Below, in pieces: positions 27,301 through 36,037 of a stretch of DNA of 62,429 nt. This DNA comes from CAYNYF01 sp964401385 (GTDB lineage Bacteria > Planctomycetota > Phycisphaerae > SM23-33): assembly GCA_964401385.1 (NCBI GenBank), contig CAYNYF010000012.1:1-62429 (forward strand), given 5' to 3'. Position numbers and translations under genes: made by a program. Under the pieces are notes generated by a model, which worked only from the letters and a program-made list of their open reading frames with translations, was not told where the DNA came from and ran no database searches. How positions within the stretch are numbered: the stretch's first letter is position 1; every line of letters starts with the position of its first letter.

Positions 27301-27387
27301 TGGCGGTTCGCCAACCTATCGTCGGTAAAGCTGGAGGAGCTACGCCGCCGCGTGGCCGCGACGATTCTGGCTGAGAAACCGAAGTAA
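24316..27387 (+). CDS. Secreted multidomain DUF4091-like protein
   Basis: A 1023-residue exported protein with a signal peptide (about 1-21, ending SAAQQ). Residues about 25-265 resemble a DNRLRE-type beta sandwich. Residues about 270-385 are a fibronectin-III-like module (DKTAPAAPKGLKV, then YTLHVMGVDEAGN). From about 430 the DUF4091-type region begins: AANEVAAFQLLLRKG, WVDVYVPRGTAAGTYAGKITV, then a barrel with LNRYHSVAG and MPWWDTFRG. It probably processes a glycan outside the cell; the catalytic residues are not identified. GGAGG is placed correctly before the ATG. It leads a four-gene run. Confidence 0.75.
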   Translation: MLRNAMVISVVFLAIAGPSAAQQRAELPVTGDVGISSVVGKMGLGNGTGPSTAIMQNQNWSGFENNNLLMAFDTTAIKGWTVSKATMHVYLAKGDLYGIGLCTVLADWREGRALNYVESPGAPCWYYRSTPARDAKPTAENWWAWPGSRFFSVSFSHPAARYSNAGPGQIEREKTKDGRFLHLKFPVDPKLVESLAAGVASGLVLTDDKGQVRESYSLIGPAKPYRYNAAEDIWMFTRDIQEPSLRPKLEVFGAATDKTAPAAPKGLKVAEVRPSDGSVVLEFTAPGDDGSKGNVLAYEVRCQGPGQAGNLGELPLLPRWSLPKPVAAGKTQRMPVFTPAPGSYTLHVMGVDEAGNRGAPAAVKVTIPTRPEAKLARPAEPAFSVQSRRRPTGAKLTVDAVSDMVQVDPVGGGVLSDGSAYQARQPVDVGRVNLLAAANEVAAFQLLLRKGAGKLSDVRVTFGDLAGAGGRKIDAARSIRAFRLWYVSAGGGGRGRDRGRGAAPRWCGAACLPLSKPFDESFGVPAADNKVPNQQLQSVWVDVYVPRGTAAGTYAGKITVAAKELAGPVTVDLKLKVLPISLPDKFSWVLELNRYHSVAGWAGVDVRKDPAQAIETTLDFYRLAHQHRCVINAVPYSHSGRVDGWFIPVMEGTGTNVRVKDWADYDKRFGPLLDGTAFSAERGYFGPGAGVPINHMYTAFHEAWPIWLDKTTYKDWMAVSDRLQFAEYAKQSRRPEVAFTAAYKQGFIAVAKQFYEHFQEKGWTRTSLQFFNNNKYYWKVAYFGGMGRGGVSFWLMDEPTDFDDYDTNAFVMALGKRARRETPGAPDVRMDGRADVSQPDMARGLWDDIATVWCIGGLRGYSTMTAARRRWLPDEKHWCYGGGIGVGAAPVGQAQSALLRWSFGASGWMPWWDTFRGTGGAWQRADNLAIYYSGRNYAGSGKNYPGPIATVRMKITRRVQQDVEYLHLLAGRRGWDRDRVRDALAAYCDDPGEPLWRFANLSSVKLEELRRRVAATILAEKPK

Positions 27388-27410
27388 GCATTCAGACGGA
27401 AGTGAAGGCA

Positions 27411-28745
27411 ATGGACCGAATCTACGACCAGCTCCGCGAGTACGTCTTTTCCCTGGAGATTCTGGACACGCACGAGCACGTGCCCGGCCGGGAGGAAAGC
27501 CGGCCGCGGGAAAACGACGTGCTCGGCGAATACCTGAGCCATTATTTCAGTTGCGATCTCGTCTCGGCCGGGCTGACGCCCGAGCAGCTCGACGCCGCCC
27601 GCAGCCTGTCCAAGCCGCTGCGGCAGCGGTGGAAGCTCATCGAGCCGTACTGGGAGGCGGCCCGCAACACCGGCTACGGGCGGGCGCTGGACGTGACCGC
27701 CCGCGACCTGTACGGCTTTGACCGCATCGACGGCAAGACCATCGGCCCGCTCAACGATGCGTTCTGCGCGGCCCGGGCGGCCGGCCGGACGTACGAAAAC
27801 GTCCTCAAGGAAAAGTCCAAGATCCGCCTGAGCATCCTGGACAGCGATCTGGACTGCGACCGGAGGTTCTTCCGCTCGACGCTGCGGCTGGACGACTTCG
27901 TGACGGTCTCCAACCAGGGCGGGCTGCGCGACCTCGCCCGGCGGGCCGGCATGAAGGCCATCCACAACCTGGACGACCTGGAGGCCGCCTGCGAGAAGAC
28001 GCTGGACGCGGCCATCCGGCGCGGCATGTCCTGCCTCAAGAGCGGGCTCGCCTATCAGCGCCCGCTGCGGTACGAGAAGGTCGCGCGCGCCGCCGCCGAG
28101 GCGGAGCTGAACGAGCTGTTCGCCGACACCAGCTACCCGTGCATGGAGCAGGCGTGGGGCGGCCGGACCGCCAAGCTCCAGGACTACATGATGCACCACG
28201 TCTGCCGCCTGGCCGACGCCCGCGGGCTGACCTTCCAGTTCCACACCGGCATCCAGGAGGGCAACGGCAACTACGTCTATCACAGCGACCCGACGCTGCT
28301 GACCAACCTGTTCATGGAGTACCGCAACGTCAGGTTCGACTGCTTCCACATCGGCTATCCCTACCAGCAGGCGCTGGCGGTGCTGGGAAAGAACTTCCGC
28401 AACGTCTTCATCGATTTCTGCTGGGCGCACATCGTCTCGCCGACGGCGGCGGTCAACGCCCTGGTGGAGTATCTGGATTCGGTCCCGGCCAACAAGATCA
28501 GCGGCTTCGGCGGCGATTATCTGTTCGTGGACGGCATCTACGGCCACCAGTACATCGCCCGCGAGAACGTCGCCCGGGCCCTGGCGATCAAGGTCGGCCA
28601 GGGCGCCTTCGACGCGGACCGGGCCAAACAGCTCGCCGGGATGCTGCTGCACGACAATCCCGTGGCGATCTTTTCCCTGGAAGGGGCCCTGACGGCCCGC
28701 CCGACGCGGCGAGGCGGGAAGCGCCGGCCCGCGAGGAGCCGATGA
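27411..28745 (+). CDS. Amidohydrolase-superfamily protein
   Basis: A 444-residue cytoplasmic protein. DTHEHVPG at residues 20-27 supplies the HxH metal pair of the amidohydrolase barrel. Later FQFHTGIQEGNGN and FDCFHIGYP give further His ligands, and FGGDYLFVDG carries the likely C-terminal Asp. The overall look is closest to amidohydrolase family 2 and uronate-isomerase-like proteins. It starts 23 bases after the DUF4091 gene, and its stop overlaps the next start (ATGA). Substrate unknown, possibly a sugar acid or lactone released by the operon. Confidence 0.8.
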   Translation: MDRIYDQLREYVFSLEILDTHEHVPGREESRPRENDVLGEYLSHYFSCDLVSAGLTPEQLDAARSLSKPLRQRWKLIEPYWEAARNTGYGRALDVTARDLYGFDRIDGKTIGPLNDAFCAARAAGRTYENVLKEKSKIRLSILDSDLDCDRRFFRSTLRLDDFVTVSNQGGLRDLARRAGMKAIHNLDDLEAACEKTLDAAIRRGMSCLKSGLAYQRPLRYEKVARAAAEAELNELFADTSYPCMEQAWGGRTAKLQDYMMHHVCRLADARGLTFQFHTGIQEGNGNYVYHSDPTLLTNLFMEYRNVRFDCFHIGYPYQQALAVLGKNFRNVFIDFCWAHIVSPTAAVNALVEYLDSVPANKISGFGGDYLFVDGIYGHQYIARENVARALAIKVGQGAFDADRAKQLAGMLLHDNPVAIFSLEGALTARPTRRGGKRRPARSR

Positions 28746-29953
28746 GCGCAGCGGACCTGGAGGCACCGAGGATCGGGGCGGCCATGACTCACCGGCAACG
28801 CTTCTTCGCGACGCTGGCCGGCGAGCCGGTCGACCATCCGGCGTTCTTCCCCGATGTCAGCGACTGGTACGCCGGCAAGCGCACGCTGCCGGGCCGGCCG
28901 CGGAGGGCGGGCAGCGGGCAGTTCATCGCCGATGACGATCCAATGCACGGCGAGCCGGGCTCCATGCCGGAGCGTTTCGCCGGCATGACCTACCTGGACT
29001 TCTACCGCAGGTTCGACTGGGGCCTGCCGGTGCACATCTACGACTGGTACGCGGTCGAGTACGACGGCGTCGATCACACCGTCACCGAGGAAGCCAATAA
29101 GCGCATCACGCATTTCAGCACCCCCAAGGGCTCACTGGAGAAGGTGGACACGCTCGCGGCCGACGGCTCCTGGGCGCCGACCGTTCACCTGGCCAAGGGC
29201 CTGGGTGACCTGGAGATCGTCCGATACGTCGTCGAGCACAGCCGGTTCGTGCCGCGGGACGATCGCGTCCGCTCGGTTCTGGACGGCATCGGCCAGCAGG
29301 GCGTGGCCGACGTCACCTTGATGCGCTCGCCGTTCGGCAAGCTCGTCCACGAGTACATGGGCTTTGAGAAGGTCATTTACGCCTTGTACGACGAACGGCC
29401 GGCGGTGCTGGAGTTCATGGCCTTTCAGGAAGTCCGCGACCTGGAGCTGGTCAAGCTGGCGGCGGCCGCCCCGGCCCGGATCGTGATCCTCTCCGACCAC
29501 GCCGACGAGAACCTGATTTCGCCGGACTACTATCGCGAGTTCTGCATCCCGTACTATCAGAAGATCACGCCCATTCTGCACGAGGGGGGGAAGATCGTCT
29601 CGACCCACCTGGACGGGAACTTCAAGGGCTACTTCCCGCTGCTGGGCCGGACCGGCTTCGATCTGCTGGACGGCTGCACGCCGGCGCCGATGATGAACTA
29701 CGAGGTGGAGGAGCTGGCGGCGGTGCTGCCGCGGGGGATGAGCTCCTACTGCGGCGTGCCGGCGACGCTGTTTTGCCAGCACCTCCGCGACGAGCTGATC
29801 CTCGATTTCGGCCGGCGGATCCTGGACGCCTTTGCCGGCAGGGCGATCCTCAACGTCGGCGACATCCTCCCGCCCAACGGCGACCTTTTTCAGGTCATTC
29901 GCCTGGGCGAAATGGCCGCAGGCTACAATACGCTCGGCAGCGGAAAGGAATAG
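28742..29953 (+). CDS. Uroporphyrinogen decarboxylase-family protein
   Basis: A 403-residue URO-D-fold protein, not hemE: the N-terminal substrate-binding signature of true HemE is absent. TDL-like RIVILSDHADENLISPDYYREF and the following HEGGKIVSTHLDGN match the paralogues common in Planctomycetes and in corrinoid methyltransferase systems. The zinc motif H-x-C of MtaA-like methyltransferases is not conserved (His-x-Asp instead), so methyl transfer is only a possibility. ATGA overlap with the amidohydrolase gene implies co-translation and a shared pathway. Confidence 0.8.
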   Translation: MSAADLEAPRIGAAMTHRQRFFATLAGEPVDHPAFFPDVSDWYAGKRTLPGRPRRAGSGQFIADDDPMHGEPGSMPERFAGMTYLDFYRRFDWGLPVHIYDWYAVEYDGVDHTVTEEANKRITHFSTPKGSLEKVDTLAADGSWAPTVHLAKGLGDLEIVRYVVEHSRFVPRDDRVRSVLDGIGQQGVADVTLMRSPFGKLVHEYMGFEKVIYALYDERPAVLEFMAFQEVRDLELVKLAAAAPARIVILSDHADENLISPDYYREFCIPYYQKITPILHEGGKIVSTHLDGNFKGYFPLLGRTGFDLLDGCTPAPMMNYEVEELAAVLPRGMSSYCGVPATLFCQHLRDELILDFGRRILDAFAGRAILNVGDILPPNGDLFQVIRLGEMAAGYNTLGSGKE

Positions 29954-29959
29954 AGCCGG

Positions 29960-30658
29960 GTGAGATTGCCACTGTGGAGCATGGGCGTGTGGCTGTTGGC
30001 GGCGGCCGCTCTGTGCCTGCCGGGCTGCACGCCGGAGGAGCCGCAAGCCCGCCGCCGGTCGCCGGCCAGCCAGCCCGCGACGGTCACTTCCCGCCCGCAG
30101 GTCGCCTCCGCCCCGACCACCACGGCCGCTTCGGCGTGGATCGTCCTCTTTGACGGCAAAGACATCAGCCGCTGGCGGACCGTCCAGGGCAACGCCAAGT
30201 GCGAAAGCGGCGCCATGATCCTCGACGGCCGGAGGGGCGACACCACCGTCATTGCCCGCCGCCTGCATCTCCGCAACGGCACGGTGGAGGTGGAGCTGCG
30301 CCGCCACCCGCCGGACGCCAACGACGGGCCGTACACCGTCGGCCTGCGCCTGCCCGCGAGAATCGCCTGGCGGAGCGTCTATTTCGTCTGCCGGCCGGAG
30401 ACCCTAGAGGCCTGCCGGGCCTCCTGGCTGAAAAGGTTCCCCCGGCCGGAGAAGCAGGTCCGCCTCGAAAGGGCGCCCGGGCGCAAGCTGTGGCGATTCG
30501 TCATGAACGAGGGCGTCATCCACTGCTATCGCGACGGCGAGAAGGTGCTGACCTACGACGACGCGGCGCCCCGCGGCGGGACCATCGGCCTGACCGCCAG
30601 CCGCTGCCGTATCGAGGTCCGCAGCATCCGCTACAGACCGGCCGCCAACGGCCGGTGA
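29960..30658 (+). CDS. DUF1080 (3-keto-disaccharide hydrolase-like) lipoprotein
   Basis: A 232-residue exported lipoprotein (lipid Cys23 in CLPGC) with a Pro/Ser/Thr linker to about residue 58. The concanavalin-like DUF1080 fold starts with WIVLFDGKDISRW, a hallmark of the family. Such domains are abundant in Planctomycetes and some hydrolyse 3-ketoglycosides. The GTG at 29960 sits six bases after the previous stop; an ATG at 29981 would shorten but keep the lipobox. It is the last gene of the 24316-30658 run. Confidence 0.8.
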   Translation: MRLPLWSMGVWLLAAAALCLPGCTPEEPQARRRSPASQPATVTSRPQVASAPTTTAASAWIVLFDGKDISRWRTVQGNAKCESGAMILDGRRGDTTVIARRLHLRNGTVEVELRRHPPDANDGPYTVGLRLPARIAWRSVYFVCRPETLEACRASWLKRFPRPEKQVRLERAPGRKLWRFVMNEGVIHCYRDGEKVLTYDDAAPRGGTIGLTASRCRIEVRSIRYRPAANGR

Positions 30659-30765
30659 CAGCGGCGAGCCGGCGCGGCGACCGGGGCGCGAAGGTGCCGG
30701 TGAAGGATCGGATGAACACTGAGCAGCGGGTTCTGGCGGCGCTGCGGCGCGACCGGGCCGGCGGG

Positions 30766-31578
30766 TCAGATCAGGGAGGTCAGCCCCAGGGCGACGATCA
30801 GCGTCGCCGCCAGCATCAGGATCAGGCCGGCGACCATGACTCGTCGGCCGAGGCGCTTTTCCCGGTGGAGGGGGACGAACGGGGCGAAGGTGGTCGCCAA
30901 CAGGCCGGAGAAGAAGGGAGCCACGAAGCCGGCGACGGCCCACCAGGCGGCGGTGGCCGCCGCGGAACACCAGGCCAGCAGGATCGCGTCTCGCCCCTTC
31001 GACTGCTCCCACAGGACGACTTCCACGCCATATTCCCCGCGGAGGAACCTGCCGGTCGCTTTCCACATTGCCGGCGCCGGCCACAGCAGCACCGCGGCCG
31101 CCAGCAGGAGGTACGCGACGATCAGCGGCGAATATACCGCCCAGCGGGCGCCGGCGACGCGGCCCCGCTGCCGCCAGAACCAGACAATCGCCCGGGCCAG
31201 GAGAAAGCCAGCCAGCAGCAGCGGCACGCCGGCGTAAGGGTAGAACGCCAAGAGCCCCAGCCCCGCCAAGCACGTTCCGAACGCCAGGTACGACAGCCGC
31301 GCCCCCTCCGGCCCGCCCTGGAGCCGGCACAGCGCCCGCCACCACCGGGGCCGCTCCTCGTCCGGCACCCACTGCGTGGGACTGCCCAGCCGGTCCAGCA
31401 CGGGCTGGAGGAAATCCAGGGGAACCGGCCGGGGCGCGTCGGCAAGCTCGCCTTCGATGCGGGCGCGGACGCCGCGCTCGACCTCGGCCGGGTCGAGCGA
31501 GCGGCAGCGGCGCAAAGACGTACGAAGGGCTTGGAGATAGTCGTCCAGTCGGGCCTGGGCCTGAAGTTCATATTGCAT
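30766..31578 (-). CDS. HAAS-type membrane protein paired with PadR
   Basis: A 270-residue protein. The first 80 residues are helical and soluble (LDDYLQALRTSLRR and VERGVRARIEGELADAP), like the HAAS/DUF1700 signalling domain that accompanies PadR regulators. Six or so hydrophobic helices follow (about 95-268). Its ATG overlaps the PadR stop (TGATG), so both are made from one message. It is likely a membrane partner in envelope stress or transport control; no enzymatic motif. Confidence 0.75.
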   Translation of the reverse strand: MQYELQAQARLDDYLQALRTSLRRCRSLDPAEVERGVRARIEGELADAPRPVPLDFLQPVLDRLGSPTQWVPDEERPRWWRALCRLQGGPEGARLSYLAFGTCLAGLGLLAFYPYAGVPLLLAGFLLARAIVWFWRQRGRVAGARWAVYSPLIVAYLLLAAAVLLWPAPAMWKATGRFLRGEYGVEVVLWEQSKGRDAILLAWCSAAATAAWWAVAGFVAPFFSGLLATTFAPFVPLHREKRLGRRVMVAGLILMLAATLIVALGLTSLI

Positions 31579-31931
31579 CACGGCGCGATGTCCCTGGTTT
31601 TCATGGTGGCGTCGACGGCACGCTTGGTCCGGTCCCAGCGGGCGTTCATCTCTTCGAGCAGCTCCACCCCGGCGGGCGTCAGCGTGTAGTATCGCCGCGC
31701 CGGGCCGTCCGGCGACGGCTCGATCGTCGCCTCCACCAGCCCTTCGCGGCGAAACCGGCTCAGGATTGGATAGATCGTCCCCTCGGCGATGACCAACCCC
31801 CCGGTCGCCTGGAGGGCCTTGACGATGTCATAGCCGTACTGCCTTCCGGACCGGAGAGAGTTGAGGATCGACAGCTCCAACAGCCCCTTGCGAACCTGCG
31901 TGCTCCAGTTCTCGAAGAAACTACTGTTCAC
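31578..31931 (-). CDS. PadR-family transcriptional regulator
   Basis: About 117 residues. The winged-helix PadR domain contains TQVRKGLLELSILNSL, GYDIVKAL, EGTIYPILSRFRREGLV and ARRYYTLTPAGVELL, all family signatures. It presumably represses its own operon. The family start (SFFENW) fits the GTG at 31931. The frame stays open to a TTG at 31967, but those bases are the promoter itself (TTGACA-17-TATAGT), so the upstream residues are not expected to be translated. The mRNA would then begin at or within about two bases of the GTG. Confidence 0.88.
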   Translation of the reverse strand: MNSSFFENWSTQVRKGLLELSILNSLRSGRQYGYDIVKALQATGGLVIAEGTIYPILSRFRREGLVEATIEPSPDGPARRYYTLTPAGVELLEEMNARWDRTKRAVDATMKTRDIAP

Positions 31932-31938
31932 AGAGTGG

Positions 31939-31967
31939 ACTATAAGGTATCGCAAGGTAGCTGTCAA
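31939..31967 (-). promoter_or_regulatory. Strong sigma-70 promoter of the padR operon
   Basis: The minus strand has TTGACA (31962-31967), a 17-bp spacer and TATAGT (31939-31944). The predicted transcription start (about 31932) is next to the GTG codon at 31931, implying a leaderless transcript. Confidence 0.75.
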
Positions 31968-32184
31968 CGCGAGTTACGAACCTTTCGCCGCTTTCGCGCA
32001 ATGCATTGTCAGCACAGGACTTTGCAGATAAGTACCGCTTTTACACTGAATTACATGCGGCCGCGCGGCGGAGTGCGGACGCTTTTCCTGGGAACAGGCT
32101 TGACAAGAAGGCCGGAGGGGCGAAGGATTGCCCGCCAATTTCTTGTTCAGGACTAGTATGAGATAGGCCGAATAGGCGCAGGCT

Positions 32185-34824
32185 ATGGGCAAGACCGCGA
32201 CAAGACGGGCATCGCGCGCAAAGGGCGCGGCGGCGGCCAGGCGGGGAAAATCCGCCTCGTCGAAGGCGGCTCCTGCCGGCTCGGCCTCCAAAGCCCGGGC
32301 CAAGCCCAACGGCCGGAAGCTCGTCATCGTCGAGTCGCCGGCCAAGGCCAAGACGATAAACAGCTATCTGGGAAGAGACTACGTCGTCAAGGCCTCGATG
32401 GGCCACGTCCGCGACCTGCCCAGACGCGACTTCGGGGTGGACCTGGAGAACGAATTTGCCCCGACGTACGAGATCGTTAGCGGCCGCAGCAAGGTCGTCA
32501 ACGAACTGAAGAAGTACGCCAGCGCCGCGTCGGAGGTGTATCTGGCGACCGACCTCGACCGCGAGGGCGAGGCGATCGCCTGGCACCTGGCCGAGGCCCT
32601 CAAGATCGAGCCGAAACGGCTGCGTCGGGTCATCTTCAACGAGATCACCAAGTCGGCCGTCAAGGCGGCCTTCGCCAGCCCCGGACAGATCGACTCGCAC
32701 AAGGTCGACGCCCAGCAGGCCAGGCGGATTCTGGACCGCATCGTCGGCTACCAGCTCAGCCCGCTGCTGTGGCGGAAGGTCGCCACCGGCCTGTCGGCCG
32801 GGCGCGTCCAGACCGTGGCCGTGCGGCTCATCGTCGATCGCGAGCGAGCCATCCAGGCCTTCCAGCCGGAGGAGTTCTGGCGGATCCCGGCCATCTTCAC
32901 CCCGGATGTGTCCGCCGCGGCCGAGCTGGAGAGCAAGTGGCGGGCCTTCCTGGGCGAAACCGGGCCCAACGGGCAGCACCCGCCGGCAGCCCGGCAGTTC
33001 CGGTTCCTCGCCGAGCACGGCGCCTTCCGGGCCGAGCTGGTCGAGTGGGACGGAAAGAAGTTGGAATGCGCCGACCTGGCCGCCGCCCGGAAGGTCGTCG
33101 AGGCCCTGGGCTGGGTGCAGGACGCGGTCGACGAGCAGGTCGCCCGCAACGGCGAGGGCAAGGAGCGGACGGTCATCACCGTCGCCGGTCACGTCCGGCG
33201 CCCCGCTGCGGTCGACTACTCGGTGGAGTCGGTGAACCGCCGCACCAGCCGGAACCGCCCGCCCGGCCCGTTCACCACCGCCTCCATGCAGCAGGCCGCG
33301 GCCGTGCGGCTCCGCTTCTCGGCCAGCCGGACCATGCGCATCGCGCAGCAGCTCTACGAGGGAGTGGACGTGCCCGGCGAGGGCAGCGTCGGCTTGATCA
33401 CTTACATGCGGACGGACAGCGTGAGCCTCGCCTCCCAGGCGGTTGCCCAGGCGCGGAGCTTCATCGGCGAGGCGTTCGGACAGAAGTACGTGCCGGAAAA
33501 GCCGAACGTCTACCGCAGCGGCCCGCGGGCCCAGGCCGCCCACGAAGCCGTCCGACCGACCGACGCCAGGCGCACGCCGGAGTCTCTGTCCGGAGCGCTG
33601 AATTCCGATCAGCAGCGGCTGTACGAACTGATCTGGCGGCGGTTCGTGGCCTGCCAGATGCCGCCGGCCGAGTGGAACACCACCGAGATCGCCGTTGCCG
33701 CCGACGTGCCGGCCGACGGGCGGACCGCCAAGGCCGTCTTCAAGTCGGTCGGGCGGCAGCTTCTCTTCGACGGGTACCTGAAGGTGGCCGGCCTGCCCAC
33801 CCGCGAAGAGCAAATGCTGCCGGACGTCCAAGCCGGCCGGCCCGTGGCTCCAGTGACGATCGAGCCGGCACAGCATTTCACCCAGGCGCCGCCGCGATAC
33901 ACCGAGGCGTCGCTGATCAAGGCGCTGGAGGCCGAGGGCATCGGCCGCCCGAGCACGTACGCGGCCATTATTCAGACCATCAAGGACCGCGACTACGTCA
34001 AGCTCATGGAGCGCCGCTTCCACGCCACCGAGCTGGGGATGATGGTCACCGACAAGCTGGTCAAGCACTTCCCCGACATCTTTGATCTGCGTTTCACCGC
34101 CCGCATGGAGGACCAGCTCGACGACATCGAGGCCGACCGGGCCGACTGGGTCAAGGTGCTTCAGGACTTCTACGGGCCGTTCAAGGCCGACCTGGAAAAG
34201 GCCGGCGAGAACATGGTCCACGCCAAGGCCGAGACCCAGCCCAGTGAGTACACCTGCCCCGATTGCGGCCGAAAGATGGTCTACCGCTGGAGCAAGACCG
34301 GCCGATACCTCGCCTGCACCGGTTACCCCGAATGCAAGACCACCTTCCCCGTGGACAGGGACGGCAAGAAGGTCGAGCGGCAGCAGGTGGACGTGGCCTG
34401 TCCGAAGTGCGGCGGCCCCATGGTCTTGCGGCGAGGGCGCTTCGGGCCGTTCCTGAGCTGCCTGCGCTATCCCGACTGTGACGGGGTGGTGAACCTCGAC
34501 AAGAAAGGCGGCGTGAAGCTCCCGGCGGCGGCCCCGTTGGAGGTGGACCTGGCCTGCCCGAAATGCGGAAAGCCGCTGTATCTCCGCCGCGGGCGGCGCG
34601 GACCGTGGCTGGGCTGCTCGGCCTTCCCCAAGTGCCGCGCCCGCGTGGGCTGGACAACCCTCAAGCCCGACCGGCGGAAGGCCCTCGAACTGGAGCTGCT
34701 CAATCACGAAAAGCAGAACCCTCAGCCGGTCCTCCGCAAGCTCGACGGCACGCCCGTCGAGCGCGGCTACGTCCCCCAGGCCGTCACTGCCGACGATTCG
34801 GTAGCCAAGGCCGGCCAGCAATAA
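32185..34824 (+). CDS. topA: DNA topoisomerase I
   Basis: An 879-residue type IA topoisomerase that relaxes negative supercoils. After a Lys/Ala/Ser-rich head of about 40 residues, the TOPRIM domain begins KLVIVESPAKAKTI and holds the DxD motif in LATDLDREGEAIAWHLAE. The catalytic tyrosine is about residue 407 in GLITYMRTDS. The C-terminus has three four-Cys zinc ribbons (starting YTCPDCGRK, VACPKCGGP and LACPKCGKP). Length and order are normal for bacterial TopA. No clear promoter is visible in the 250-base divergent spacer upstream. Confidence 0.97.
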   Translation: MGKTATRRASRAKGAAAARRGKSASSKAAPAGSASKARAKPNGRKLVIVESPAKAKTINSYLGRDYVVKASMGHVRDLPRRDFGVDLENEFAPTYEIVSGRSKVVNELKKYASAASEVYLATDLDREGEAIAWHLAEALKIEPKRLRRVIFNEITKSAVKAAFASPGQIDSHKVDAQQARRILDRIVGYQLSPLLWRKVATGLSAGRVQTVAVRLIVDRERAIQAFQPEEFWRIPAIFTPDVSAAAELESKWRAFLGETGPNGQHPPAARQFRFLAEHGAFRAELVEWDGKKLECADLAAARKVVEALGWVQDAVDEQVARNGEGKERTVITVAGHVRRPAAVDYSVESVNRRTSRNRPPGPFTTASMQQAAAVRLRFSASRTMRIAQQLYEGVDVPGEGSVGLITYMRTDSVSLASQAVAQARSFIGEAFGQKYVPEKPNVYRSGPRAQAAHEAVRPTDARRTPESLSGALNSDQQRLYELIWRRFVACQMPPAEWNTTEIAVAADVPADGRTAKAVFKSVGRQLLFDGYLKVAGLPTREEQMLPDVQAGRPVAPVTIEPAQHFTQAPPRYTEASLIKALEAEGIGRPSTYAAIIQTIKDRDYVKLMERRFHATELGMMVTDKLVKHFPDIFDLRFTARMEDQLDDIEADRADWVKVLQDFYGPFKADLEKAGENMVHAKAETQPSEYTCPDCGRKMVYRWSKTGRYLACTGYPECKTTFPVDRDGKKVERQQVDVACPKCGGPMVLRRGRFGPFLSCLRYPDCDGVVNLDKKGGVKLPAAAPLEVDLACPKCGKPLYLRRGRRGPWLGCSAFPKCRARVGWTTLKPDRRKALELELLNHEKQNPQPVLRKLDGTPVERGYVPQAVTADDSVAKAGQQ

Positions 34825-34983
34825 CAAGCTTTCCGGTCGTCCTACCCTCAATTGACCAGCAGCCCATCTCCTCTCGTCCGTCCGACATCCGCAATCGCCC
34901 ACCCGCAATTGGCGGCTCGGGCGCCTTTGAATTTGCCTGCCGCGGGGGGTAAACTTCCGGTCGGTGACGTTGCGGGCGGATGC

Positions 34984-36015
34984 ATGCTGAGTTCGGTAGA
35001 CAAGAAGTGGCGGCTGTTCCGCGCCTGGTCGGGCGGGCACCCGGTCTGGTGCTCCTGGCAGGTGACCTACCGCTGCAACTTCCGCTGCCGGTTCTGCCAG
35101 TACTGGGCGATGGCGGCGTCCGCGGCCGACGAGCCGTCGGTGGACTCCTACGAGGTCGGCTCGCGCAAGCTGGCGCAGATGGGGACGCTGCTGGTGAGCC
35201 TGGCCGGCGGGGAGCCGCTGCTGCGGACCGACATCGCTGGCATCGTCGCGGCCGTCGGCAGGTACCATTTCCCCTTCATCACCACCAACGGCTGGCTGCT
35301 CACGCCCGCCCTGGCCTCCGAGCTGATGCAGGCCGGGCTGTGGGGGGCCTCTGTCAGCATCGACTACGCCGACGGCGACCGCCACGACGCCCGCCGCGGC
35401 ATGGTCGGAGCGGCCGAGCAGGCCTGGCGGGCGGTGGAGCTTTTCTCGGCCGCCAGGGTCCACAAGTGGCAGCGCGTCAACGTCATCGCCGTGCTGATGG
35501 ACGACAACCTCGACCAGCTCGAAACCCTGCTGCGGATGGCGGCTGAGCGAAACGCCTACTTCATGGTCCAGCCCTACGGGCAGTTGAAGACCGGCTCGAC
35601 CGCGTACCATCACAACGACGGGGCCGTCTCGCCGCGGCTGCTGGACCTGCACGCGCGCTACCGCAACTTCCTGTCGAACCCGTACTACCTGGGCCGGTTC
35701 GATCAGTTCCTCGCCGGCGGCGTGCCCAACTGCCAGGCCGGCAGGGCGTTCTTCAACATCGACGAGACCGGCGACGTGGCCGTGTGCGTGGAGCAGCGCG
35801 CCCATCCGGTGGCGAACCTCTTCCGCCACGACATGCCAACCATCCGCCGCCGCCTGCGCGCCGCCGCCGACGGCAGCCGCTGCCGCATGTGCTGGTACAA
35901 CTGCCGGGGCGAGATCGAAAGCCTCTACCACCCCGTCGGACTCATCAAGAGCCTGCCGACGCTCCTGTTCGACCGCGGCGAAGCGCGGCTCGACTCTCTT
36001 CGACGGCTCGACTGA
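34984..36015 (+). CDS. Radical SAM protein with SPASM-like C-terminus
   Basis: A 343-residue protein. The radical SAM cluster is Cys31-x3-Cys35-x2-Cys38 in YRCNFRCRFCQYW, followed by LAGGEPLLRTDI and ITTNGWLL, the usual SAM-binding elements. Further cysteines near the C-terminus (NCQAGRAFFNIDETGDVAVCVE, then CRMCWYNCRGE) resemble a SPASM/twitch auxiliary iron-sulfur site, as in HpnH-like and peptide-modifying enzymes. No precursor peptide gene is adjacent, so the substrate is unknown. The start was chosen at the first ATG consistent with the family length. Confidence 0.83.
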   Translation: MLSSVDKKWRLFRAWSGGHPVWCSWQVTYRCNFRCRFCQYWAMAASAADEPSVDSYEVGSRKLAQMGTLLVSLAGGEPLLRTDIAGIVAAVGRYHFPFITTNGWLLTPALASELMQAGLWGASVSIDYADGDRHDARRGMVGAAEQAWRAVELFSAARVHKWQRVNVIAVLMDDNLDQLETLLRMAAERNAYFMVQPYGQLKTGSTAYHHNDGAVSPRLLDLHARYRNFLSNPYYLGRFDQFLAGGVPNCQAGRAFFNIDETGDVAVCVEQRAHPVANLFRHDMPTIRRRLRAAADGSRCRMCWYNCRGEIESLYHPVGLIKSLPTLLFDRGEARLDSLRRLD

Positions 36016-36037
36016 GCTCGCCGAAGTCCGGCGGGCA

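Noticed and set aside
28742..29953. hemE (uroporphyrinogen decarboxylase proper)
   Set aside because: URO-D fold is present but the HemE N-terminal substrate signature is missing and the neighbours are catabolic, not haem genes.
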